The position numbers and the translations under genes are program-made. The notes under the pieces are model-generated. The model worked only from the letters and a program-made list of their open reading frames with translations. It ran no database searches and was not told the DNA's origin. DNA of 64,000 nt from Ruania alkalisoli (lineage in GTDB: Bacteria > Actinomycetota > Actinomycetes > Actinomycetales > Beutenbergiaceae): NCBI RefSeq assembly GCF_014960965.1, contig NZ_CP063169.1, positions 1,645,581 to 1,709,580 of the forward strand, given 5' to 3'. Below are positions 17,572-25,671 of the stretch, piece by piece (the stretch's first letter is position 1; each line of letters opens with the position of its first letter).

Positions 17572-18348
17572 TCAGTGATCCCTGGCCAGCACCCGCAGTG
17601 CGGTCGCCGGGTCGTCGGTGCACAGCGAATCCGCCCCCAGGTCAGCGATCTCGCCCATCCGGTCCGGGTCGTTCACGGTCCATACCCACGCCTCGAGCCC
17701 GCGGGACCGGATCGCCTGCACATCGCTCGCCGTCAGGTTGCGCTCCCACACCGACACCCCACCTGAGCCTGCACGCAGCGCAAAGGCGACGGCGTCCTCC
17801 AACGTCCCGACCCGTTCCAGCATCTCGGCCACGGTGGCCTCCGCCTCCGGTCGGTGAGCACGGACCTGAGCGAGCAGTTCGGACTCGTTCCCCTCATGCC
17901 CAAGGCTCAGCGGGTACGCCGCCAGACCGGGCACCAGGTCGGTCAGGCGGGCGAGCGCCTGCCAGTGCCCTCCGGAGGCGAACCAGTGCACGTGCGGGTG
18001 GTGCGCCGTCACGGTGGCTACTGCATCGATCGCGGTCGGATCCTTGATCTCGACATTGACCACGGCCGCCGACCCGACGAGGTCCAGTACCTCGTCCAAG
18101 GTCGGCACATGCTCCCCGCCACCGGCGTCCACCCGTGCCAGCTCTGCCTCACTGCGAGCCCCCACGGGTCCGGTGGCTGAGGTGGTCCGGTCCAGCGTGT
18201 CGTCGTGAATCACCACCGGCACCCCGTCCGCGCTCAGGTGCACGTCCAGCTCGACGCCCTCCACCCCGAGCTCCAGCGCCCGGGAGAACGCGGCGAGGGT
18301 GTTCTCCGGCAGTTCTGCACTGGCACCCCGGTGGGCGTAGATCTTCAC
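17572..18348 (-). CDS. Glycerophosphodiester phosphodiesterase
   Basis: 258-aa GDPD-family enzyme that hydrolyses glycerophosphodiesters to sn-glycerol-3-phosphate and an alcohol. Seen: the N-terminal HRG motif (IYAHRGASAELPENTLAAF), the metal-binding ELDVHLSADGVPVVIHDDTLDRTT block, EIK in the central strand, and the C-terminal WVWTVND followed by DSLCTDDP. No signal peptide, so it is cytoplasmic. The GTG start at 18348 has GGAGGG 8 bases upstream and begins the barrel's first strand directly. Convergent with the SDR. Confidence 0.92.
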   Translation of the reverse strand: MKIYAHRGASAELPENTLAAFSRALELGVEGVELDVHLSADGVPVVIHDDTLDRTTSATGPVGARSEAELARVDAGGGEHVPTLDEVLDLVGSAAVVNVEIKDPTAIDAVATVTAHHPHVHWFASGGHWQALARLTDLVPGLAAYPLSLGHEGNESELLAQVRAHRPEAEATVAEMLERVGTLEDAVAFALRAGSGGVSVWERNLTASDVQAIRSRGLEAWVWTVNDPDRMGEIADLGADSLCTDDPATALRVLARDH

Positions 18349-18516
18349 GCTGGATACCCTCCTCGTCGGCGACCGCGAGAGCGCGGCCCACCTCGACAGG
18401 GTAGATCGGCCGGGTGCCGACCGGGTGAACGTGGCGCGAACACTCGCGGACCGAAGTGACCAGGCCCGAACCGGAAATCCGGTGACCGGACGTGGTGAGG
18501 CCGATACGGTCTGCGG

Positions 18517-19206
18517 ATGGACGCCGTCCCTCCACGCCCTGCGCAGAGTGTGCTCTGGCCACCCGCCGGTCTGCGGGTGCGTGCCGCCGACCTGGAGCTG
18601 CGCTACCTCGACGACGAGCTGCTGCACCAGTTGGCTGCGCTGGCGTCGCGCGGCGTCCATGCACCCGAGGCGATGCCGTTCATGGTGCCCTGGACCCGGG
18701 GCACGCCGGAGGAGGTCGCGCGCAGTGTGCTGCGTTACCAGTGGCAGGCACGGGCGCAGATGAGTCCGGATGCCTGGGGTCTGGAGCTGGCGGTCCTGCA
18801 TCGAGGCACCCCGGTCGGGATCCAGGCGGTCGGGGGGAAGGATGTGCCGACGACCCGTGTGCTCGGCACCGGCTCCTGGCTGGGCCGAGAACTTCACGGG
18901 CAGGGGATCGGCACCCGGATGCGCGCGCTGGTGCTGCACCTGGCCTTCGACGGGTTCGGGGCGGACGTCGCGCGCACCGAGGCGTGGGTGGACAACGCCG
19001 CCTCGAACGGCGTCTCCCGGCGGCTCGGGTACCGCGAGAACGGGTGCAGCCGCGAGGTTCGGGAAGGAGCCGCCGTCGAGCACCGTGCCTACCGCCTCGA
19101 CCGGGCGGACTGGGAAGCGCACCGGGTCGCCCACCCCGAACTCCACCCGGGTGAGGTGACGTACGAGGGACTGGACGCCGTCCGGGACTTCCTGCACCTC
19201 ACCTGA
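18517..19206 (+). CDS. GNAT-family N-acetyltransferase (RimJ/RimL-like)
   Basis: 229-aa acetyl-CoA-dependent acetyltransferase. The GNAT core lies at about residues 85-190: a beta strand (GLELAVLHRGTPVGIQAV), then the pyrophosphate-binding segment GRELHGQGIGTRMRALVLHLAF (the Q/R-x-x-G-x-G/A motif), then WVDNAASNGVSRRLGYRENG, typical of RimJ/RimL-like proteins that acetylate a protein N-terminus or a small amine. The last 35 residues extend past the core. It stands alone upstream of the leucine-catabolism operon, with an 82-bp gap and no obvious link to it. Confidence 0.85.
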   Translation: MDAVPPRPAQSVLWPPAGLRVRAADLELRYLDDELLHQLAALASRGVHAPEAMPFMVPWTRGTPEEVARSVLRYQWQARAQMSPDAWGLELAVLHRGTPVGIQAVGGKDVPTTRVLGTGSWLGRELHGQGIGTRMRALVLHLAFDGFGADVARTEAWVDNAASNGVSRRLGYRENGCSREVREGAAVEHRAYRLDRADWEAHRVAHPELHPGEVTYEGLDAVRDFLHLT

Positions 19207-19288
19207 GCTGCCGTTCTCACGCGGTGAACCCAAGGCGGCCGTGGCATCCTGAGGCTGCGGGTGACCCCCGCCGCACAAAGGAGAGTCG

Positions 19289-20905
19289 ATGACGATTCTG
19301 ACCAGCGCCGCAGACCCGGCGAGCTCGGAGTTCACCACCAACGACGCGACCCAGCGCGCCCTGGCAGCCGAGCTGACCGAACGGCTCGCCAGGGTAGCCC
19401 GCGGGGGGCCGGAGCGGTCTCGGCAGCGGCACACCGACCGGGGCAAGCTGCTGCCGCGGGATCGGATCACCACCCTGCTCGACCCCGGCAGCCCGTTCCT
19501 GGAGATCGCGCCACTGGCGGCCTGGGATCTCTACGACGGTGAATGCCCGGCTGCCGGAGTGGTCGCCGGCATCGGCATGGTCCACGGCAGGCAGGTGCTC
19601 GTGATCGCCAACGACGCCACCGTCAAGGGCGGCACGTACTACCCACTCACGGTCAAGAAGCACCTGCGCGCCCAGCAGATCGCCCTGGAGAACCAGCTCC
19701 CGTGCCTGTACCTCGTCGACTCAGGCGGCGCCTACCTGCCGATGCAGGACGAGGTCTTTCCCGATGAGCAGCACTTCGGGCGCATCTTCGCCAACCAGGC
19801 CCGCATGTCCGCCGCCGGGATCCCGCAGCTGGCCGCCGTGCTCGGGTCCTGTACTGCAGGCGGCGCCTATGTGCCCGCCATGAGCGACGAGACCGTGATC
19901 GTGGGCGGCCAGGGCACGATCTTCCTGGGCGGTCCGCCGCTGGTGAAGGCAGCCATCGGAGAAGAGGTCAGCGCCGAGGATCTCGGCGGCGGGGAACTGC
20001 ATGCCCGTACGTCCGGGGTGGTGGACCACCTGGCTGACGACGACGCCCACGCCCTGCGGATCCTGCGCGACATCGTCGCCACCCTGCCGCCACCGCCGCC
20101 GCGGGTGTGGGACGTCGCTCCACCGCGAGAACCCGCAGTGCGGGCCGACGAGATCTACGGGGTGGCGCCCACCGACCTGCAGGCGGCCAGCGACCCGCGC
20201 GAGGTCATCGCCCGTCTCGTGGACAGTTCCGAACTGCAGGAGTTCAAGGCCGCCTACGGCACCACCCTCGTGACCGGATTCGCCCGCATCCACGGTCATC
20301 GGGTGGGCATCGTGGCCAATGACGGCGTGCTGCTGAGCGAGTCGGCACTCAAGGGCACCCACTTCATCGAGCTGTGCGACCAGCGCGGCATCCCGCTGCT
20401 GTTCCTGCAGAACATCTCCGGCTTCCTCGTGGGCCGCGAGGCCGAAGCGGGCGGTATCGCCAAACACGGCGCGAAGATGGTCACCGCCGTGGCCACCACC
20501 CGGGTCCCGAAACTGACCGTGATCACCGGCGGATCCTTCGGTGCCGGCAACTACTCTATGTGCGGACGTGCCTACGGGCCCCGGTTCCTGTGGATGTGGC
20601 CCGGAGCGCGGATCTCGGTGATGGGCGGACGTCAGGCCGCCGCCGTGCTCGGCACCGTCCGCGCCGACCAGGCCGCTTCCCGCGGCGAGGACTGGCCCGC
20701 CCACGAGCGGGAGGCGTTCGAGGCACCGATCCGTGAGCAGTACGAGCGCCAGGGCAACCCGTACTACGCCACCGCGCGGCTGTGGGACGACGGCATCATC
20801 GACCCCGCCCAGACTCGCACCGTGCTCGGGCTCGCGCTGGACGTGTGCTCTCGCGTGCCGCTGCCCGATCTGTCCGAATCTCGCTTCGGCATGTTCCGGA
20901 TGTGA
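19289..20905 (+). CDS. accD1: 3-methylcrotonyl-CoA carboxylase-type beta subunit (carboxyltransferase)
   Basis: 538-aa carboxyltransferase subunit that moves the carboxyl group from biotin to an acyl-CoA. Crotonase-like N and C domains are both present: [16 protein letters not shown] with the acyl-CoA oxyanion glycines, and [20 protein letters not shown] followed by [13 protein letters not shown] in the C domain. That latter block is characteristic of methylcrotonyl-CoA rather than acetyl/propionyl-CoA carboxylases. ATG at 19289 with GGAGAG upstream. First gene of a five-gene operon whose order equals Mycobacterium tuberculosis accD1-accA1-fadE19-Rv2499c-Rv2498c as I recall it, which supports leucine/isovalerate breakdown. 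Propionyl-CoA activity is not excluded. Confidence 0.9.
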   Translation: MTILTSAADPASSEFTTNDATQRALAAELTERLARVARGGPERSRQRHTDRGKLLPRDRITTLLDPGSPFLEIAPLAAWDLYDGECPAAGVVAGIGMVHGRQVLVIANDATVKGGTYYPLTVKKHLRAQQIALENQLPCLYLVDSGGAYLPMQDEVFPDEQHFGRIFANQARMSAAGIPQLAAVLGSCTAGGAYVPAMSDETVIVGGQGTIFLGGPPLVKAAIGEEVSAEDLGGGELHARTSGVVDHLADDDAHALRILRDIVATLPPPPPRVWDVAPPREPAVRADEIYGVAPTDLQAASDPREVIARLVDSSELQEFKAAYGTTLVTGFARIHGHRVGIVANDGVLLSESALKGTHFIELCDQRGIPLLFLQNISGFLVGREAEAGGIAKHGAKMVTAVATTRVPKLTVITGGSFGAGNYSMCGRAYGPRFLWMWPGARISVMGGRQAAAVLGTVRADQAASRGEDWPAHEREAFEAPIREQYERQGNPYYATARLWDDGIIDPAQTRTVLGLALDVCSRVPLPDLSESRFGMFRM

Positions 20906-20916
20906 AGGGAGCCTCC

Positions 20917-22911
20917 GTGTTCACGTCCGTCCTCATCGCCAACCGCGGCGAGATCGCCATCCGCATCGCCCGCACGCTCCGGCGGATGGGAATCCGTTCC
21001 GTCGCCGTGTACTCCGACCCCGACGACGGCGCAGCGCACGTCCGGGCCGCCGACCTCGCCGTCCGGATCGGACCCGCTCCGGCGGCACAGTCGTACCTGG
21101 ATGTGGCCGCGATCATCGAGGCTGCGCGCCGGACCGGAGCCCAGGCCGTGCACCCTGGGTACGGCTTCCTCAGCGAGAGCCCGGAGCTTGCGCGCGCCTG
21201 CGCCGACGCCGGGCTGGTGTTCATCGGGCCGGGCCCGGCGGCACTGGAACTGATGGGCAGCAAGATTCGGGCGAAGGCGCACGTCGCCGAGGCGGGTGTG
21301 CCGGTGATCGAGGGGGTCAGCGAACTGGACGAGGACCTCCTCACCGCAGCGGCGCACCTGGGCCCGCCCTTGCTCGTCAAACCCTCCGCTGGCGGCGGTG
21401 GGAAAGGGATGCAGGTTGTCCGCGACCTCACCGATCTACCGGAGGCGCTCGCGACTGCCCGTCGCATCGCCCGCGCGGCCTTCGGGGATGAGGCGCTGCT
21501 GGTGGAACGGTTCGTCGACGCCCCCCGCCACATCGAGATCCAGGTGCTGGCCGACGCCCACGGCCACGTCCTGAGCCTGGGCGAGCGGGAGTGCTCGCTG
21601 CAACGCCGCCATCAGAAGGTCATCGAGGAGGCTCCCTCACCGTTGCTGACCGAGACCACCCGGCAGCGGATGAGCGATGCCGCGGTCGCCGTGGCCGAGA
21701 GCGTGGGGTACCAAGGCGCCGGAACGGTGGAGTTCCTCGTGCCCGCCGCGAACCCGGACGCCTTCGCCTTCATGGAGATGAACACCCGCCTCCAGGTGGA
21801 GCACCCCGTCACCGAAGCGGTCACGGGTCTGGACCTGGTGGAGTGGCAGGTGCGCATCGCCGCCGGCGAACCGTTCGAGCCGGACCTGGACCGGGCGGTG
21901 GAGGGACATGCGATCGAGGCGCGGATCTACGCCGAACGTCCGGACTCCGGCTTCCTCCCGGCGACCGGAACCGCCGCAGTGGTGCGCTGGCCGGACGAGG
22001 TGCGCGTCGATCACGCACTGACGGAGGGCACGGTGGTCGCAACCGAGTACGACCCGATGCTGGCGAAGGTGATCGCCCACGCTGACACGCGTGCCGACGC
22101 CCTGGCGCGGCTGGACCGGGCGCTCGCGGACACCGTGATCTTCGGGGTCGAGACGAACGTGGACTACCTGCGGCGGCTGCTGGCCCACCGGGACGTACGC
22201 GCCGGCACCGCCGACACGACGTTGCTGGACGGGCTCACCATCACCCAGCAGCACACGCCGGACGAGGCACTGATCGCTGCAGCCCTGGCGCGGCATGCAC
22301 ACGCCTGGACGGACGAGCTCTGGCGCCGGCCGTCAGGATGGCGGCTCGGTGCCGACCAGCCCGTCATCTATGCCTTCGCTGCGGGCACCGTCTCAATATC
22401 CGGCCCTCCGGAGCGCGCGCTGGTCGCGGTCGGGGACACAACCGACGGCCTGCAGCGACTCTGTGCCATATCTGGCACGGTGTCGCTGCAGGCCGTCAGT
22501 TCGTGTGCGCTGGTCCTCGACGGCATGAGCACTGGTGTGGACGTGTTGCTCGCGCCGGCCGCCACCTGGGTGCGGTGGGATGGCCGGACGTGGGGTCTCG
22601 ATCACCACGATCCGGACGCGAGCACCGCGATGTCGGCAGGGGTGAGCGACCCCCAGCTGCGCACCCCGATGCCGGGGACCGTGGTTGCCGTGCACGCCGC
22701 TGCTGGCGACTGGGTCGAGGCAGGAGACCGCATCGTCACGGTCGAGGCGATGAAGATGGAATTCCCGCTGCGCGCCGGCCGCGCCGGTACGATCACCATC
22801 GACGTCGTCGTCGGTGACCAGGTCACATCCGGCCAGGTGCTCGCCGCCGTCACCGGCCCTGAGGGTTCACAAGACCCGCGAGGGCCGAGCGCAACGATCC
22901 ACAAGATCTGA
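20917..22911 (+). CDS. accA1: Acyl-CoA carboxylase alpha subunit (biotin carboxylase + BCCP)
   Basis: 664-aa biotin-dependent carboxylase alpha chain. It starts at GTG 20917 behind AAGGGAG. Domains: biotin carboxylase, residues 1-450 (IANRGEIAIRI start, GGGGKGMQVV ATP-grasp loop, EMNTRLQVEHPVTE active site), a linking region of about 100 residues, and a C-terminal biotinyl domain with VEAMKMEFPL (biotinylated Lys). Partner of the preceding AccD1; together they probably carboxylate 3-methylcrotonyl-CoA. Oddity: the linking region contains a palindromic element (22444-22505), which encodes about 20 residues (TDGLQRLCAISG and on) in frame and closely matches an intergenic copy at 5798-5871. Confidence 0.92.
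   Translation: MFTSVLIANRGEIAIRIARTLRRMGIRSVAVYSDPDDGAAHVRAADLAVRIGPAPAAQSYLDVAAIIEAARRTGAQAVHPGYGFLSESPELARACADAGLVFIGPGPAALELMGSKIRAKAHVAEAGVPVIEGVSELDEDLLTAAAHLGPPLLVKPSAGGGGKGMQVVRDLTDLPEALATARRIARAAFGDEALLVERFVDAPRHIEIQVLADAHGHVLSLGERECSLQRRHQKVIEEAPSPLLTETTRQRMSDAAVAVAESVGYQGAGTVEFLVPAANPDAFAFMEMNTRLQVEHPVTEAVTGLDLVEWQVRIAAGEPFEPDLDRAVEGHAIEARIYAERPDSGFLPATGTAAVVRWPDEVRVDHALTEGTVVATEYDPMLAKVIAHADTRADALARLDRALADTVIFGVETNVDYLRRLLAHRDVRAGTADTTLLDGLTITQQHTPDEALIAAALARHAHAWTDELWRRPSGWRLGADQPVIYAFAAGTVSISGPPERALVAVGDTTDGLQRLCAISGTVSLQAVSSCALVLDGMSTGVDVLLAPAATWVRWDGRTWGLDHHDPDASTAMSAGVSDPQLRTPMPGTVVAVHAAAGDWVEAGDRIVTVEAMKMEFPLRAGRAGTITIDVVVGDQVTSGQVLAAVTGPEGSQDPRGPSATIHKI
22444..22505. repeat. 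Palindromic element, copy B (in frame inside accA1)
   Basis: Perfect 16-bp inverted repeat: arm GACGGCCTGCAGCGAC at 22444-22459 and its reverse complement at 22482-22497, with an inner stem GTGCCA/TGGCAC (22463-22468 and 22473-22478). From CTGTGCCA through GGCCGTCAGTTCGTG it aligns with copy A (5798-5871) without gaps, with only a handful of differences. It falls between the biotin carboxylase and biotinyl domains and keeps the frame open. Confidence 0.85.
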
Positions 22912-22927
22912 CGAAGGAGTCACGCTC

Positions 22928-24112
22928 ATGCCGTACGGCTTCACCCCCGAGCACCTCGCGCTCGCCGAGAAGGTCCGCACGTTCGCCGACACCGTGGTGC
23001 GCCCCGCCGCCTACGACTGGGACACCCGGCGGGAACTGCCGCTGGATGTCATTGCCGAGATGGGCCGGATGGGCCTCTTCGGACTTCCCCTGCCGCCGGA
23101 GTACGGGGGCACCGGCGCCGACTACACCGCGTTCTGCCTCGCCGTGGAGCAGATCGCCCGTGTCGACCAGTCGCTCGCCGTCACCCTCGAGGCCGGGATC
23201 GGACTCGGTGCCATGCCGGTGCTGCGGTTCGGCACCGAGGAGCAGAAACGGCAGTGGTTGCCCAGTCTCGCCACCGGGCAGGCGCTCGCCGCTTTCGGAC
23301 TCACCGAAGCCGGCTCCGGTTCGGACGCGAGCGGCACGCGCACCACGGCTGATCTCGCCAGTGGTGAGTGGGTGCTCAATGGCTCCAAGCAGTTCATCAC
23401 CAACTCCGGCACGCCGATCACCACGCTCGTCACCATCACGGCTGTCACCGGTGAGCGCACTCGCGACGACGGCACCCGGGTACCGGAACTCTCAGCCTTC
23501 CTCGTGCCAGTCCCCAGTGAGGGACTGGTCGTCGGTCCCGCCTACGACAAGGTCGGCTGGCACACCTCCGACACTCATCCCCTCACGCTCACCGATGTCC
23601 ACATTCCTGAGGAGAGTCTGCTCGGCGAACGCGGCCGCGGGTACGCCTATGCCGTCACCTGCCTCGACGAGGGCCGCATCGCTTTCGCCGCACTCTGTAC
23701 CGGCGCTGCCCAAGGATGCCTGGAAGAGGCGATCCGGCACAGCCACGAACGGCAGGTGTTCGGACGAGCGCTGGAGGACAACCAGCACGTGGCTTTCATG
23801 ATCGCCAGGATGCAGGCACGCGTGCACACCGCCCGGCTCGCGTGGGTGGAGGCGGCCCGGCTGATGGACGCGGGGGAGCGGTTCAAGATGGCCGCCTCGC
23901 TCGCCAAGCTCGTCGGTGCCGAGGCTGCCGTGGCCAATGCTCACGATGCCTCGCAGATCTTCGGCGGCTACGGTTTCCTCAACGAGAACCTCGTGGCCCG
24001 GCACTACCGGGACGCGAAGGTGCTGGAGGTCGGTGAAGGCACCACCGAGGTCCAGCTTGGAGTGATCGCCCGTGAGCTGGGCCTGACCGGCGCGGGCCTG
24101 ACCCGCCGATAG
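22928..24112 (+). CDS. Acyl-CoA dehydrogenase (isovaleryl-CoA dehydrogenase-like)
   Basis: 394-aa FAD flavoprotein that oxidises an acyl-CoA to the 2-enoyl-CoA. Seen: AAFGLTEAGSGSDASGTRTTA (ACAD signature 1, flavin/substrate contact), GSKQFITNSG, and the C-terminal IFGGYGFLNENLVARHYRDAKVLEVGEGTTEVQ (signature 2). ATG 22928 follows GAAGGAG. Third gene of the operon, equivalent in position to fadE19 of M. tuberculosis. With a methylcrotonyl-CoA carboxylase beside it, isovaleryl-CoA is the most sensible substrate, though other branched or short acyl-CoAs are possible. The position of the catalytic Glu was not resolved. Confidence 0.9.
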   Translation: MPYGFTPEHLALAEKVRTFADTVVRPAAYDWDTRRELPLDVIAEMGRMGLFGLPLPPEYGGTGADYTAFCLAVEQIARVDQSLAVTLEAGIGLGAMPVLRFGTEEQKRQWLPSLATGQALAAFGLTEAGSGSDASGTRTTADLASGEWVLNGSKQFITNSGTPITTLVTITAVTGERTRDDGTRVPELSAFLVPVPSEGLVVGPAYDKVGWHTSDTHPLTLTDVHIPEESLLGERGRGYAYAVTCLDEGRIAFAALCTGAAQGCLEEAIRHSHERQVFGRALEDNQHVAFMIARMQARVHTARLAWVEAARLMDAGERFKMAASLAKLVGAEAAVANAHDASQIFGGYGFLNENLVARHYRDAKVLEVGEGTTEVQLGVIARELGLTGAGLTRR

Positions 24113-24149
24113 CACCGGCCCGCTGGGCGACAGGGAGAGAGGGAGAACG

Positions 24150-24686
24150 ATGGACACCCAGCCTGCGGAGCCGCTGCGCGAGGAGGTCCAGCGTGGCAAA
24201 TACCTCGACGAGCTCGAGCTCGGGGTGCGCTACCGGCACGCCCCGGGCCGGACCATCACCGAGGCCGACGACGTGCTGTTCACCACCGCCACGATGAACC
24301 CACAGGCCCTGCACCTGGACGCCGCCTGGTGCGCGACGCAGCCGTTCGGCCGCCCGGTGGTGAACTCGATGTTCACCCTTGCCACAGTGGTGGGCCTCTC
24401 GGTCGGGCATCTCACCCAGGGCACGACCGTCGCCAATCTCGGCTTCGAGAACGTACGGTTCCCGGCCCCGATGTTCCACGGTGACACCCTCTATGCGCAG
24501 ACGGTGGTGCTCGAGACCCGTGCTTCGGCGAGTAGGCCGGGGCAGGGCATCGCCCGGCTCGAGCACACCGGTCGCAATCAGGACGGCGTCATCACTGTCG
24601 TCGCGGTGCGGTCGGCGCTCATGTGGTACCGCCAGGCGCATGAGGCACGATCAGGCGGCGGGAATACCGGGGGTGAGCGCTCATGA
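24150..24686 (+). CDS. MaoC-family (R)-enoyl-CoA hydratase
   Basis: 178-aa hot-dog-fold hydratase. The core begins with GKYLDELELGVRYRHAPGRTITEADDVLFTTATMNPQALHLD, the MaoC/mesaconyl-CoA-hydratase pattern with the catalytic Asp/His region, and continues to NLGFENVRFPAPMFHGDTL, typical of the beta-methylmalyl-CoA dehydratase branch. Its stop overlaps the ATG of the citE-like lyase (ATGA), so the two are made together. By analogy with Rv2499c it would hydrate 3-methylglutaconyl-CoA (leucine route) or mesaconyl/itaconyl-type CoA esters. That step is inferred from context. Confidence 0.87.
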   Translation: MDTQPAEPLREEVQRGKYLDELELGVRYRHAPGRTITEADDVLFTTATMNPQALHLDAAWCATQPFGRPVVNSMFTLATVVGLSVGHLTQGTTVANLGFENVRFPAPMFHGDTLYAQTVVLETRASASRPGQGIARLEHTGRNQDGVITVVAVRSALMWYRQAHEARSGGGNTGGERS

Positions 24687-25543
24687 CGGCGCCAGGGCCC
24701 GCGAGGTCCGCAGCGGATCTGCCCGGACCTGCCCTGCTGTTCTGCCCCGCCGACCGACCCGACCGGTTCACCAAGGCGGCCGAGCGCGCGGACGGGGTGA
24801 TCCTCGACTTAGAGGATGCTGTGGCTGCCGACGCTCGGGCGGCTGCGCGGCGTGCGCTCGAGGCGCACCCACTCGATCCCGACCGCACCATCGTCCGGGT
24901 GAACGCGGCGGACTCACCGGAGCATGTGGCCGACGTGGACGCGGTCCGCAGTGCCGGATACCAGCGGGTGATGCTCGCCAAGGCCTGCAGCCCTGCCGAC
25001 CTCACCGGGCTCGAGGGCCTGCAGGTGATCGCACTGTGCGAGACGGCGCGCGGCGTGCTCGCGGCCCCCGAGATCGCCGCCGAGGACTCGGTGGTCGGCC
25101 TGATGTGGGGCGCCGAGGACCTGATGGCCTCCCTTGGGGGCACCTCCAGCCGATTCTCCGTCTCCACCTCCGGTGTGGCGGCCCCCTATCGGCCGGTCGC
25201 GCGTCACGCCCGGTCCCGGGTGCTGCTCGCCGCGGGCGCCTACGGCAAGGCTGCCATCGACGCCGTCCATCTCGACCTCGACGATCTCGTGGGACTGCGC
25301 GGCGAGGCGGAGGACGCCGCCGCCTCCGGATTCGCCGCCACCGCTTGCCTGCACCCGCAGCAGGTGCCCATCGTCCGCGAGGCGTACCGTCCCGATGCCG
25401 CACGGGTGAGGTGGGCACGGGAGGTGATGGCTGCCGTCGGGGAGCGTGGGGGCGTGCAACGCCATGGCAGTCAGATGGTGGACGAACCCCTGCTCGCCCA
25501 GGCGCGCGCAGTGCTGCGCCGCGCCGGAGAGCAACTCACGTGA
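24683..25543 (+). CDS. citE: CitE-like beta-hydroxyacyl-CoA lyase (HpcH/HpaI family)
   Basis: 286-aa TIM-barrel, Mg2+-dependent lyase. Seen: LLFCPADRPDRFTKAAERADGVILDLEDAV with the acidic metal ligand, RVNAADS, LMLAKA and the CETARGVLAAPEIA strand with the second acidic ligand, then LMWGAEDLMASLGG. No citrate lyase alpha or gamma genes are nearby, so this is a stand-alone CitE-like enzyme cleaving a 3-hydroxyacyl-CoA. In M. tuberculosis the positional counterpart Rv2498c is reported (from memory) to be a bifunctional (S)-citramalyl-CoA / (R)-HMG-CoA lyase; that is the best hypothesis here. Last gene of the operon. Confidence 0.87.
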   Translation: MTAPGPARSAADLPGPALLFCPADRPDRFTKAAERADGVILDLEDAVAADARAAARRALEAHPLDPDRTIVRVNAADSPEHVADVDAVRSAGYQRVMLAKACSPADLTGLEGLQVIALCETARGVLAAPEIAAEDSVVGLMWGAEDLMASLGGTSSRFSVSTSGVAAPYRPVARHARSRVLLAAGAYGKAAIDAVHLDLDDLVGLRGEAEDAAASGFAATACLHPQQVPIVREAYRPDAARVRWAREVMAAVGERGGVQRHGSQMVDEPLLAQARAVLRRAGEQLT

Positions 25544-25671
25544 CCAGCCCATCCCTGACCGCCGTCACCATCTCCTCTCCGCCGCCCGGCCGGCACCCAC
25601 GGGCGGAGGTGTGCGTGTGCCTTGATCTGCACGGACACCCGTTCGGCCTGTGGACCTGAGAGAGTGGGGTC

